The notes beneath the pieces were generated by a model, which did not search any database, was not told where the DNA came from, and saw only the letters and a program-made list of their open reading frames with translations. The position numbers and the translations under genes are program-made. DNA of 64,000 nucleotides. Source: Verpa conica (lineage: Eukaryota; Ascomycota; Pezizomycetes; Pezizales; Morchellaceae). Below, one piece after another: positions 9,711 to 20,847 of this stretch. Position 1 is the stretch's first letter. Every line of letters starts with the position of its first letter. Location: NCBI GenBank assembly GCA_033030425.1, contig JAUFSD010000004.1, forward strand, positions 868,001 to 932,000, written 5' to 3'.

Positions 9711-12700
9711 ATGTCTTATCGATTCCGTTCCTATATTCCACAGTCAGATGCAAATCTTATAAACAGAAACAGATCTAGAACCAGTGCAAACGGCAATATA
9801 CAAAACCATCACCTTATTCCAGTTGCTTCTAATATTGAAACTGAAGACACCAGAGCTTTATTCACCACCTATTCCTTTATTCAGCATAACAATCAAAGCT
9901 CCCGAGGAATAGTCCAACCAAACCCATCACAGTTAGTTCCAGCAGAAGTATATCATCTCTCTTTACCGTCTTCTATTCCACCTCAATCAGCTCCTCAGAA
10001 TGCTGTATATTCTCCTAGCCCAGCTTTTAAAAAAGTTCTTCAACTTTTTAGATCAACATACGATAAAGCTTTCCCCAGTACACCATGCTCTTTCTGTTCA
10101 ATCCTACTGCTTCCACGTCATATACACTGGATCACTAAGAACGCCAGTCAATTGTACTCATTGACTGAAGTCTTTGGTGTTTCTACTACGGAGAGGTTAA
10201 AAGGTGACAGCATTCAGATTGCTGTTTGTGTTCATTGCAAAACTAAGCCTAAAGAACCTCTATCAGCTGGTCCATGGCCTGAAGTATTATTAGTATTGGC
10301 TCAACGGTCTCGTGTCTTTCTTAGTCCAATTTCTCTACAAACAAATTTAGGTAGAACCGTCAGTCATTCAGAGCATATAAACCCATATTCAACCTACAGA
10401 ACAGTAACAGGTAATTCTTTTACTTACTATCCTTCTGTATTTTTTTTTTTTTTTTTTATTCAAGTGATTTTATTGTTCTGGGTACAAAATCTGGTATGCA
10501 GTATAAACTATGACCTAAAAAGAACCCTTCCCCGACCTATAAATAAAACGTGTCCCCTTTCAAAATTCCAAATATAAATAAAATTTAACACAGAAAAAAG
10601 TTAACAAATAAAAATGTACTGCACGTTTATATCCTTCTTTCTTATGACTTGCTGTCTTGGTGCCGTTATACACGGGCTTGGTAGGCTTGCTGACTCCTTA
10701 TGATTCGGAGTAGGTAATGGAGGTGAGAGGAGACGTGATGGAGGGAGATAGCACGGGCGACGGAAGTGCTTTTTTTGGAAAATTAACCTTGTTTTGGACA
10801 ACGAAGGTCCCGATGAGAAGCAATAAGGTTTCGGAGCTCCAAATTTCGTCAAGGGAGCTGATGTTGGGCAGGAGAGAATTTCTGGATAAGGCGAGACTAG
10901 GGCAGTGCAGTAGCACGTGCTCTGTGGTTTCAGGTGAGAGAAGGCACCTGGGGCAGGTGTCCGGGGTGTGAAGATTTATCCACGACTTGTGGGCATTTAA
11001 ATAGCTCTTTTCAACCCGCATTTGGTGGAGACGAGTGGATTGAAACTTGTGGAGAGACATAAAATAAGGTGTGGTGAGTGAACAACCATACTTGTAGTAG
11101 TTGGGTGGGGGGTAAAGAGTCTCCCAGTTCTTTAGGAGTTGCTGTTTGATAATTACTGAAAGATTTTTGTGGCTAAGATTAGAGCCTAGCAGTGATTGAA
11201 TGAGGGAGCCTAAAAATTCAATTGGCAGGTGATTCACGCCTGCCTTGGCGACCGAGTTCCACTTTTTGGGGGGATTAGGGAGGCCTTTGAGAAGTTCGGA
11301 GTGTGAATAGCTCCGTTCGGGTGAGATGGTTGGAAACGAGGAATCAAACCGAGCCGTGACTGGATTGTTAAGAGGATGGGCCGTTGCAGCCCTGATGGCG
11401 TGTTTGGTCTTTAAATAATGAAGGTAAAGGACTAGTGGGGGGGCAGAGGCCTCCACCCACAGGGCGTGTAGATTGGTCGCTCTGAAGCAGCTGAGAGCCC
11501 ACCTGAGAACGGAGTTCCAAAAGACCTCCATTTCTTACTATCCTTCTGTAAACCTTACTAATAGTATATTGTAGGCAAAATGAGCTTGTCTAAAAATCTC
11601 CGTGCTATTGCACTTTTTAGTGGCTGTATTGGAGCGATTCTAGAGAGCTCTAGAAATTTGTTTGACGGAGGACATGATACTCACCAGCTTGAACTTTGCC
11701 GCAATTGGCTTCTCCAAAACAATTCATTGTTTCTCTGTTATGATGTCAGAACTGAACTTCAACTCCATTCTCTCCCAACGGCATCACTCTCTTCTCTAAA
11801 TAGTCAAGAAGAATCAAGACCATTGAACCGTCCAGATATTGTTCTAAATCCTTTCAACTACCCACCAAACACAGCAAATGAAGACCACCGTAACTTCCGT
11901 TTACCTGTTGGCTCTCTTCCAAATCAGTCATCTCCTAATAATCCCATTGGACTATCCCGTTCAGATCCTGCAATAGAACCCCTGCTGTTTCCAGTATTGT
12001 ATCCTTGGGGTCATGGTCAGTGGACTCTACCAGCAAAAGAAGACAGAACACCTTACCACAACACCCGTCTTGCTGATGCAAAGCTGAAGCTTAACTCAGT
12101 TGTTTCCCACTTCCGTGATGATTACTATTGGCCAGCCTGGACATATATGGAGATTGAAGCCTCTCGTATCTTTCAGAACAATATCCGCTTGACTAAAGGT
12201 CAAGCTCAACGCTCAACTGATCAACGGTATACTGTAACCCAACTTCTACAGCCAAGTCAGTATGGTCCATGGTCAATAGTCAACGAAGAATTGACAACAG
12301 CTGTTCAAGTTTATACGCGCAGGTGATTCTTTCTTTATTAATGCAGAAGCCAAAGTCCGCTGCATGCTTCAGACTTTCGGAATCCCTACCCTGTTTGTTA
12401 CCACAACCTTTTCAGAACGTTGGCCTCAATATAAACAGATTCTTTTCCAGTCGGCCAATCAAGATACTCTTCCCTCAAACCGTCCATGGGATGCTGTTCA
12501 GTACTATTATGAGAGATGGCACTGGATAAAGACAGCATACTTTAGAGACCATAAGGTTTCTGGTTTTGGTCAGTTGCGGGAGTTGGTGGAGCGCCATGAA
12601 TTCCAGTTAAGAGGTGCAATCCATACTCACTCACTTTTATGGACGGAGAGGACTCAACAGGAGCTGATTGAAATCAATTTCATCCGTGCTGATATTCCTG

Positions 12701-15171
12701 ATGCTATACTGGAACCTGAACTATATAAGCTGGTACTCGATCACCAGATCCACCGTTGTAATATTAGACTTTGTGGCAGAGATGTCACAATGGCTGGTCC
12801 TTGCCGTAAAGGCTTTCCTGCAGAACTCTCTTCAGTAACCTATCAAAAACATGGAGAAGTCAGATATACCTACCGCAGATTGACAGAAGCAGACTGTTAT
12901 GTTGTTCCTTATTCACCCCAGCTATTGCTCCTCTGGCAAGCTCATTGCAACGTACAATACTGCACTTCAGGTGGTTTAGCAAAGTACATTTCAAAGTACG
13001 TCACCAAAGCTGAACCTAAATCACTTGTCAATATCCAAAGCAACGATCATACTTTGTCTCATTTGCTGTCACGTAGAATGGGTTCCATGGAATGCATGGT
13101 TTTGCTTCTTAGTTTTCCTATCTTTCAAATGTCAAGCTGTTGCATCTATTTTCCAACGTCCACTCCAACAGAACGCATTTCAGTAGTCAAACCTGCTTGG
13201 CTATTAGAACAAGAAGAAGACGGAGACTCACCTTACTATCCCGATGCTATTGACAAGTACTTTGCAAGACCTTCTTGCTATCCTTTTGAAGCATTAACCT
13301 ACTTCAAATACCATTCTTGCTACAAAATTGAACGTCATCAACGCAGAAGCAAAACTAAATTCTGGAAGGATAATACCGGTAGCTTTGTTTATGCCCGTCA
13401 AAAAGTTATCCTTTCTTACAACTACTAATTTCTGGTCTAATACTAATACTTTTGCAGCCAATATTGATCAGAACTGCTTATCGAAGACTTGCAGATGGAG
13501 AATCTTTTTTCTTTTGCAAGCTTTTCGAGATTGATTCTTGGAGATCAGATGACGGGATTGCTGGATATGGTCAATACGATTCCTATAAAGAGCATCTATT
13601 AGACAAACATCCTAGACTTTATCAACATCTCCTTTCAATGTACAAGCAAGAAGTTCAACAAACACAGCTTCACCTGTCAGATATATATTTAGAGCTTATC
13701 GACACTATAACAGCAACAACAAACCAGTCTGTTAAAACTATCATCAATAATCAGCTTTTAGAGTTGCAACATTTACCTCCTCCCGCTCTCAATCAAGCTA
13801 TTGTTTTTGATCTCCAGCCTGAACAGTACCAAGCCTACAGCAGAATTACCCAAGCTATTGCTGGAACCCGCCCTATAAACCCAAGTGTTAAGCTTTTTAT
13901 CACTGGTCCTGCTGGTACAGGGAAATCATACCTGTTGCGTGCCCTCCAACAATGGTTTACAACTCAACACCTTCCATATCTTCTGCTTGCACCTACAGGT
14001 ATTGCTGCAAACAATATTAATGGTCAAACAATCCATTCTGCACTGCATATAGGTGGGTCTGACGGTGGTGGCTTCAAGTCAAGTGCTTTCCAGTCACCCG
14101 AAAAAACTCAGTCTTTGCAGAAAATTAGAGTTATTGTCATTGATGAAATTTCAATGGTAAACACAGACCTTTTTGAGTTTGTATCCTCTTTATTTGCCTG
14201 TTTTCATAACAATATTAAACCTTTTGGCAATATCCATGTTATCTGTCTAGGCGACCTCTTGCAGCTTCCACCAGTTACAGGTCTAAAAATCTTTCACTCC
14301 AGTCTCTGGAAACTCTTTAGCCCTCTGTTCCTGAAAACCTCTATCCGTCAGAATGAAGACTTGGCTTTTTTTCAGCTTCTAAATGATCTCCGTTTTGGTT
14401 ATATTAGTCCTCATAGTCAACAACTTATTAATCACAAAATCCAAACCTTTCAGACACGGAATCAAACCTACCTTACAACGCACCTAGTATCACTCCGTCA
14501 AACTGCTACAAATATCAACAGTCTTTTACTTGATTCTTTACCAGACAGTCAGAAGCACATACAATATGCAATTGACCGTGAAGAAGGTAGACAGCTGGAA
14601 GGAAGTCAAAACTCTCGTACCTTCAAAATGGGTACTAACTACCCTACTGAAGTGGTTTGTACACCGGGGGCTAAAGTCATGTTTCTGAACAACATGATGA
14701 TAGCTTTAGGAATATCAAATGGTACTTGTGGTATAATCGTGGAGTTGAAAGATAATGGGTTGCCAACAGTAGCATTTCCTACTATAGAAGGCATACGTGT
14801 AAGTACTTTAAATCAATTTTTAAAAGTTTTAATATCTTTTAGACTGATTGATACGTACCGGATTTTAGATGGTAGAAGTACAGCTGCACACAATTTATTT
14901 CCACCACAATGGCATTGCATATTCACGCACTCAGCTACCAATTCAGAATGCCTTTGCACTCACCATTCATAAAACCCAAGGCTTGTCATTAAATAGAATC
15001 TGTTTGACATTAGATGCTACAGTTTTTAGCGTTGGTCAAGCTTATACAGCAATTAGTAGGGCCAAGCGGTGGAGAGATATAGCTATTAGCTCCTTTAACC
15101 CAGTTGCTATTAAAGCTGACCAAGAAGCTATTCAAGAGTATAAGCGTCTTGAAGCATTGGTAGCAACATAA
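9711..15171 (+). pseudogene. Helitron Rep/Helicase, one frameshift, LINE in intron 1
   Basis: Rolling-circle transposase of a Helitron. Exons: 9711-10410, 11575-13404, 13458-14798, 14869-15171; introns 2 and 3 are 53 and 70 nt. The N-terminal part has C-x2-C pairs (PCSFC, VCVHC) like the Zn domain of other Helitrons. The HUH nuclease shows HTH in RGAIHTHSLLWT and the two-tyrosine motif KYISKYVTK (12979-13008). The PIF1 helicase has Walker A GPAGTGKS, Walker B VIDEISM, LGDLLQLPP, and the C-terminal motifs HKTQG and YTAISRAKR. A single-base frame change near 12320 separates AVQVYTR from GDSFFINAEAK, so this copy is probably inactive unless it is a sequencing error. The start is the ATG at 9711; the frame is open further upstream to 9585 without conserved sequence. 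Confidence 0.88.
10440..11533 (-). mobile_element. 5'-truncated LINE inserted in Helitron intron 1
   Basis: The insertion is flanked by a perfect 17-bp duplication, CTTACTATCCTTCTGTA, at 10423-10439 and 11534-11550. The poly(A) tail appears as a T run at 10440-10457. Removing the element and one duplication leaves a 53-nt intron (donor GTAATT at 10411, branch TACTAAT, acceptor TTGTAG ending 11574). The minus strand is open for about 277 codons (11531-10698) and encodes the C-terminus of ORF2 with a Cys/His finger, CPRCLLSPETTEHVLLHC. The 3' UTR shares GTACCCAGAACAATAAAATC with the copies at 6582-7341 and about 29950-29994. Confidence 0.92.
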
Positions 15172-15189
15172 CTATCAAATCCATCATGT

Positions 15190-15868
15190 TTACTGTAGCG
15201 AGAGTAGTGAAAGCGGCAGTAGTAGTAATGGTGGTAGCTATAGTAGCATTGATAGCAGTAGTAGCTATAATAGCGGTTGTGGCTATAATAGTGGTTGTAG
15301 CTATGCTAGTCAAGGGTGTTACTTTAGTAGTGGTAGCTGTGTTGGCAGGAATAGCTGTATTGGCGACTATAGCTGTGTTGGCGGGATAGCTATATTAGCA
15401 GATAAGTAGCTAAGTTGGTGGAGGTAGTTATTTGGGTAAAGAAAGCTTTATTAGCGGAGGTAGCTGTATTGGCAGAAGTAACTGTATAGGCAAAGAGATG
15501 ATTGTGTTGGTAGAAGTAGTTGTATTAGCAAAGGTAGCTGCATTGGCTGACATAGCTGTATTGGCGAAAATAACTATTGGCAGAAGGATAATTGTATTAG
15601 TAGAAGTGCCTGTATTAGTATAGATAGCTGTATCAACGGAGGTAATTGTATTGACGGAGTTAGCTATTTTGGTGAAAGTAGCTGTGTTAGCGGAGTTAGC
15701 TGTGTTGATGGTGATAGCTGTGTCGGCGGAGGTAACTGTGTTGGCGGAAATAGCTGTGTTGGTGGACATAGCTGTGTTGGCAGAGTTAGCTGTGTTGGTG
15801 GTGGTAGCTGTGTCGGTGGAGGTAACTGTGTTGGCGGAGATAGCTGTACTAGTAGTAGTATTATATTA
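15190..15868 (+). repeat. 18-bp minisatellite 3' of the Helitron gene
   Basis: Tandem units close to GTAGCTGTGTTGGCGGAG run for nearly 700 bp beginning about 15 bp after the transposase stop codon. The period is a multiple of three, so all frames are open over long stretches (V/A/L-rich on plus, T/N/A-rich on minus); there is no reason to think they are translated. Units alternate between GTTGGCGGA, GTTGGTGGA and GTGTCGGCGGAGGTA variants. A stretch 15871-16229 without a gene follows. Confidence 0.85.
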
Positions 15869-16229
15869 GTGACAAAAGTTATTCGGAGTATAAACATCTC
15901 AAGGAATTGTTGTCTTTATAACTATTGTATCTATCATATGTTAGCCGTATTACTTTAATTTAGACATGAGCCTGTTACCTGTCATTTCTCTTTTCTTACA
16001 TAGCTGACTTTAGTACAAATAAAGAAAAATATAATAGTTATCTTCTACCTTACAATGTGTTTCTATCAATTTGACTCCTCTCTTCTTTCTAGTACCGTCT
16101 CCTAAAACCCTAATAAGAAATACAAAGTAATTAACCAAGACATTTTCCTTTCACCTGATCCGAACCCTTTTGCCTTTCCCTTTTATCTTCCCTCAATCCC
16201 TTTCTCACCACCTGATGCTCTTTCCTACT

Positions 16230-17287
16230 CTATTTTAAATCTTTCTCTCTCCTTTTTTTCTTCTCCTTCTTTCCCCTTCTCGGTATACCAGCTCTAGCAT
16301 TAGCTTTATCCAAAACATCAAAAGTACTCTTATGCGCAAACAGGTCAATACTATTCCTAACTCCAGAAGTAATTTCAGTCACCTTATGAGCAATAATAGC
16401 ACCCATAAACATAAAGCCTTCACCAATTGATACCTGAACTCTCATTTTTAGCTGCCAAAGAATCAAATCCCCACCTGTAAAGCCATTACCATACGGTGCA
16501 ACTGCATTATAGCTGCTAGGTAGATCCATCCAGTCTTGATGTGAAGCTGAAACATCACCTGTCTGTTCCCTATTGATACAGACTCCATGCCACGCACCAG
16601 CAACAGGCTTCAAAACCTCTCCTGATCTGGACTTGTACTTCAGCATCTGTTTAGTAACAGCTCCTGTAAGCCTAACATATTGCTCAGGATCCCTCATTCT
16701 CAGTTCATGAGACATAGCTTTAAACAATCCCATATTCTGAGCTAACCAAGTACCCGAAGCTGGCTGATCTTGATGCAACTCTCTAGTCTCCTTCATAACA
16801 TGCATGTAATCAGCCCAGATACCATAATGTCTAGTATCAAAGACTCCACGAGCTTCAGGATCCCCTCCACCACCCCTTCTCCTAGGAGTTCTATCAGGCA
16901 GTAAAGTATCTGATTCCCTCAAAGTATTAAGAAGAGCTGACTCTATCTTAAACCTGTACCCTAAAACAACTCCCTCGGAGTCCCTAATCTCCAATGGTCC
17001 AAGAGAAGAAGGATAGTAAGAGAAAGTTCTAATAGCACCAGAATGTTCTGCAATAGATGCTAGCAGTCCTGTCTCCCCCCATGAAATCTGTCATAGGGTT
17101 TAAGGTAGGTAATAGGTGATATAGCAACAACTTGGTTCTGCCTCGTAGCTATCCAATCTCTCCAGATTTTCTCCACTTCTGCCTCCAGAGAACTTCTCCT
17201 AGGCATAGGGTAAGGAAGACTTTGACGGGTGAAAGCACCACTCTCAATTAGGTGGAGAACTCTGGCAGGATAGGTACTAGAAGTCAT
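16230..17287 (-). pseudogene. TET/JBP-like 2OG-Fe(II) dioxygenase, frameshifted
   Basis: Two overlapping minus-strand frames make one protein. The N-terminal part is 17287-about 17090 (MTSSTYPARVLHLIE), the C-terminal part about 17090-16230. They are joined at a run of six C (17075-17080) where one base too few breaks the frame between YDRFH and GETGLLASIAEHSG; a short intron there is not excluded. The catalytic core shows the iron-binding HxD (SASHQDWMD), a GGDLILWQL strand, the distal His (IIAHKVTEI) and the 2-oxoglutarate-binding Arg in GVRNSIDLF. This arrangement matches the fungal 2OGFeDO/TET-JBP family, which oxidises methylated DNA bases and has expanded in fungal genomes with transposons. 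It ends in a Lys/Arg-rich tail. It faces the Helitron gene tail to tail, with the minisatellite between. Confidence 0.72.
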
Positions 17288-17690
17288 GTCATTTCTCTCC
17301 CGTCAGTTTATATTTTTTAAGGTAAAGCTAAGAAGATAAAAGATTAAATAGAGAGCAGGTAGCAGGTAGCAGATGCATGATTCCATCATACGTGGGCTTT
17401 TAAAACCTCTAGCAGGAGGGTATACGGTGTAATCACGTCCACAGATCGAACAAGACAGGTGTTTATAATCTCTACCAGGAGGGCGCGTGAGCAGGTCACA
17501 GTCGCCAAATTTCAACTCTGAAGGAGCGGACCTTTATTTCCCAAGAAAGATTTATCCCCACGGCAAGGGTGCAGAATAGGGCAGAGACTCGAGTCAGACT
17601 CAGAGTCAAAACCGTACCTGCAGGCCGAATTGCCACGCTTCACTGCTCTCTTCTTTCACGGAAAGAAGAGAAACTCCCTGTCAACCGTAC
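17288..17690. other. Upstream region of the dioxygenase
   Basis: No gene seen. Between about 17398 and 17510 two diverged copies of an approximately 60-bp unit contain CTCTAGCAGGAGGG and CTCTACCAGGAGGG, each followed by a CACGT- or GCGTG-like motif; this may be promoter or old repeat. Confidence 0.3.
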
Positions 17691-17954
17691 ATGTATGAGT
17701 CGATGCGGCCTAGGAGCGCTGCGTCTGTGAAGCGAACCAGGGATGGGTTGCTAAACCCAATATCACACACACACACGCAAATAGAATACACAAAAGAAAC
17801 TGACGAAAGAGAGCTGGGAACCAACCTAAATAACGGTAGTGAGAACTGGAGTGGGAGCGGGAGCGGGATCGAGAGCGGAATCGAGGGCGGAATCGAGGGC
17901 GGAATCGAAGGCAAGAGCGGGAACAGGAGCGGGATTGAGAACGAGAACGGGGGC

Positions 17955-18090
17955 GGAAGCGGGAGCGGGAGCGGGAGCGGGAGCGGGAGCGGGAGCGGGA
18001 GCGGGAGCGGGAGCGGGAGCGGGAGCGGGAGCGGGAGCGGGAGCGGGAGCGGGAGCGGGAGCGGGAGCGGGAGCGGGAGCGGGAGCGGGA
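17955..18090 (+). repeat. (GGGAGC)n hexanucleotide microsatellite
   Basis: About 22 nearly perfect GGGAGC units, flanked on both sides (17840-17950, 18090-18180) by decayed units of the same type. The plus strand carries G3 tracts every three bases, a dense G-quadruplex-compatible pattern. Open frames through it (Ser-Gly, Ala-Gly, Leu-Pro, Arg-Ser) result from the 6-bp period and are not genes. Confidence 0.95.
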
Positions 18091-18289
18091 GCAGGAGCCG
18101 GAGCAGGATAGAGAACGAGAACGAATCGAGAGCAAGAACAGGAGCAATAACGGGAGCGAGAATGGGAGCTGGAGCTGGAGCGTGAACTGGAAGAGGAACG
18201 CGTTGTCTCTCAAGGCGGGAAAGTTGTCTAATCACTATCTACATATGTATGGTCAGCGCAGGGACTCTATATCAATCGACATAAAGAGT

Positions 18290-19030
18290 ACTTGCAGGCA
18301 GAGGTTCTCTCCCAGGGCACGAGAAAGGGAGTCGCTGTCCGGTCAAGGTCCAGAAAGGCAGAGGTTCGCTGCCGGAGCACGGGAGACAGAGAGTCGCTGT
18401 CTGGTCGAGGTCCAGAGGGGGTCTCTGCTGCAGGGGTTCGTTCCTAGGGGGGGGGGTTGCTGCTGGGCGAAGCAGGTGCGCAGTCGAGGTCCAGTCGAGG
18501 TCCAGGTAGGCAGAGGTTCGCTCCTAGGGGGGGGGTTGCTGCTGGGGAGAAGCAGGCACGCAGTCAAGGTCCAGAAAGGCAGAGGTTCTCTCCCAGGGCT
18601 CGAGAGACAGGGAGTCGCTGTCTGGTCGGGGTCCAGGTAAGCGGAGGTTCGCTGTCGGAGCAGGCAGGCAGGCAGGCAGTCGCTGTCCGGTCGAGGTCCA
18701 GGTAGGCGGAGGTTCGCTGTCGGAGCAGGCAGGCAGGCAGTCGCTGTCCGGTCGAGTTCAAGGTAGGCGGAGGTTTGCTGTCGGAGCAGGCAGGCAGGCA
18801 GTCGCTGTCCGGTCGAGGTCCAGAAAGGCAGAGGTTCTCTCCCAGGGCTCGAGAGACAGAGAGTCGCTGTCTGATCGAGGTCCAGGTGGTCAGAGGTTCG
18901 CTGCCAGGGCAGGCAGGCAAGCAGGCAGTCGCTGTCCGGTCAAGGTCCAGAAAGGTGGAGGTTCTCTCCCAGGGCTCGAGAGACAGGGAGTTGCTGTCTG
19001 GTCGAGGTCCAGGCAGGCAGTGGTTCACTG
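18290..19030 (+). repeat. Minisatellite of about 60 bp (GTCGCTGTCYGGTCGAGGTC units)
   Basis: About a dozen imperfect units each contain AGTCGCTGTCCGGTCGAGGT followed by CCAG, AGGCAGAGGTTC, and either CTCCCAGGGCTCGAGAGACA or GGAGCAGGCAGGCAGGCAG. Two interruptions carry long G runs (18440-18455, 18525-18535). The short GGCA blocks inside the units lead into the GGCA array that follows. Confidence 0.85.
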
Positions 19031-19031
19031 T

Positions 19032-19070
<39 letters not shown>

Positions 19071-19073
19071 TCA
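19031..19073 (+). repeat. (GGCA)n microsatellite
   Basis: About ten perfect CAGG/GGCA units. The same tetramer occurs at 20727-20847 and, reverse complemented, near 38058-38083 and 40815-40855. Confidence 0.9.
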
Positions 19074-20100
19074 CAGGCGGAGAGACATCAGAAAAGGTGG
19101 CAAATGGAGGTCCCAATAGACAACGAATGGAGGTCCTAATAGGTGGCGAAAAGAGGTCTAAATAGACAGGGAATCGAGGCCAGCAGGGAGGTCGATATGG
19201 GGGTTGATATGGAGGTCAGCGAAGCATGCAAATGACGTCTAAATGGGGGGGGTACTCACAAGCAGCAAAAGCCAGTCGATATGGCAGTAGATAGATGTTT
19301 GTCGGTAGCAATTGGGGGGGGTAGCAAGCAGGAGAGGTACGCTGACGTCGCCTGTCAACACAAAGGGGTAGGCCGGGTAACCACCAGCCACCCAAGCCAC
19401 CCAAGCGCTCCCAGTATCCACCACCTATTGCTAGTTTTCTCCTAAAAATATCTTAAGAGAAAACTTTTGTGGTGGCTATGGGATAAGGGCCCCAAGTCGG
19501 TTAATTTTGGTGTGTGTTGTATGCGATCATGAAGACTTCTTGGTAGTGACTGTAAAGCTTTGTATATGTTTTAATAAGTAAAGGTAGTTCGATAGATTCA
19601 AATTTATTAATAAGACTTGTTCTTGCTGTTGATGTCCTGGTAAAGAGACAAATCTGCCGACTATTTTATATACCGCAGTTTGGGCTTGCGGATTTCTTCT
19701 AAATCCTAATACAAACGCCTGGGAACTCCCGAAGACCCTGAAAACCTGCCAAGCAATCATGCCATACAATACAAATCTTACAACACAGTCAAAACACCAA
19801 TACAAATACATTCCCCCTATACTTATATAATTCCCGACCAGTCCAAGCACTTTGTCCCGACTCTATCGTTTTATTCTAGTCAAGCCCGAAGGTGTACTAG
19901 AGTAATGCAATCTTGTAAAACTGTTGGTGAACCAATCTGTACTCTGCGGACGGGCCGATAAGTGTACTAACCACCGTATCTGTTCCGTCCTTGCATGTGC
20001 CCTTGTGGCAGAGAGTGACCAAAGCCCTTTGGTACTAATCAGCAAGCAGTACTGGGAAGCGGGGCCTTCCTCCGTACCGTTAGTTGCCAAGAAACATGCC
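19074..20100. other. Non-coding stretch between satellites
   Basis: No convincing gene. Short ORFs at 19216-19424 and 19527-20226 have no recognisable motif or intron-exon pattern. CAAT-type and poly-C/G patches occur, and the sequence appears to be old repeat debris. Confidence 0.3.
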
Positions 20101-20119
20101 CCGACTGGCGGAGGGCACA

Positions 20120-20262
20120 ACTCCGTCAGTTCTTATCCGATTTCCTTGATTTTTTCACCAGTCAGCTTCAAATCATGCCCTCTCATATACCCTCTGGATT
20201 TGGTTCGGACGGACGAATTTTCCTGACGCTCCAAGAGTTATTTTTGGGGTCCAAAGCTTGTG
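20120..20262 (+). mobile_element. Diverged internal fragment of the LTR-like family
   Basis: Matches the middle of the 21605-22859 element in the same orientation: CATATACCCTC, GGACGAATTTTCCTGACG and TTATTTTTGGGGTCCAAA are shared, with many substitutions between them. It points to an older subfamily. Confidence 0.6.
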
Positions 20263-20374
20263 TTTTTACTATGCACTTACAGCAACTATATCTACACGTG
20301 CTTCTCCCCAAACCCTGTTACGTCGAGAAACAAACAAGGATTCCCAGAAATACTCCTCTTATCAGGTGCCTACA

Positions 20375-20720
20375 ACAAACACCCCGTGTCTGACGCATCA
20401 ATGTGACCTCCAGAGAACTCCCAGCGCCACAACTGCAGCAAGAGCCCCTCACAGTCCCCAGCAAGGCTCGAGCAGCCTTCAGCAGTCTTCAGGCCACCAA
20501 GAGAACAACCTACTCGTCAAGGTACAAACCCCCCATGTCTGACAAGTTGACGTGACCTCTAAAGAACTCCCAGTGCGACAGCAGCAGCAGGACCCCCCAG
20601 GACCTCCAGCAAGCCTCTAGCAGCCTCCGGGCCACCAAGTGAGCAATCTACCTGTGATGGTACAAACCCCCCGTGTCCTACGCCTCGACGTGACCCCCAG
20701 ACGACTCTCAGCGCAACAGC
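20375..20720 (+). repeat. Tandem repeat of about 140 bp (three copies)
   Basis: Three diverged units contain GTGTCTGACGC-type starts, GTGACCTCCAGAGAACTCCC, GGCCACCAAG and GGTACAAACCCCCC. Reverse-complement relatives lie at about 38085-38245 and 40862-41042. At all three loci the unit directly adjoins a GGCA-type array, so the two repeats travel together. Confidence 0.75.
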
Positions 20721-20726
20721 AGGTAG

Positions 20727-20847
20727 CAAGCAAGCAAGCAAGCAGGCAGCAAGCAGGCAGGCAGGCAGCAAGCAGGCAGGCAGGCAGCAAGCAGGCAGGC
20801 AGGCAGCAAGCAGGCAGGCAGGCAGCAAGCAGGCAGGCAGGCAGAGG
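20727..20847 (+). repeat. (GGCA)n/(AGCA)n array
   Basis: Repeated blocks of GCAAGCAGGCAGGCAG with a higher-order period of about 20 bp, immediately after the 140-bp repeat. Confidence 0.9.

Noticed and set aside
15186..15897. Hydrophobic V/A-rich and T/N-rich ORFs
   Set aside because: Translations of the 18-bp minisatellite; open in most frames because of the period.
17691..18235. Long ORFs rich in Ser-Gly, Ala-Gly, Leu-Pro or Arg-Ser
   Set aside because: They are translations of the GGGAGC microsatellite in several frames and strands.
18182..19119. ORFs with repeated SGRGPER or LDLDRTATACLPAC-like units
   Set aside because: Translations of the 60-bp minisatellite, without splice sites or a plausible start.
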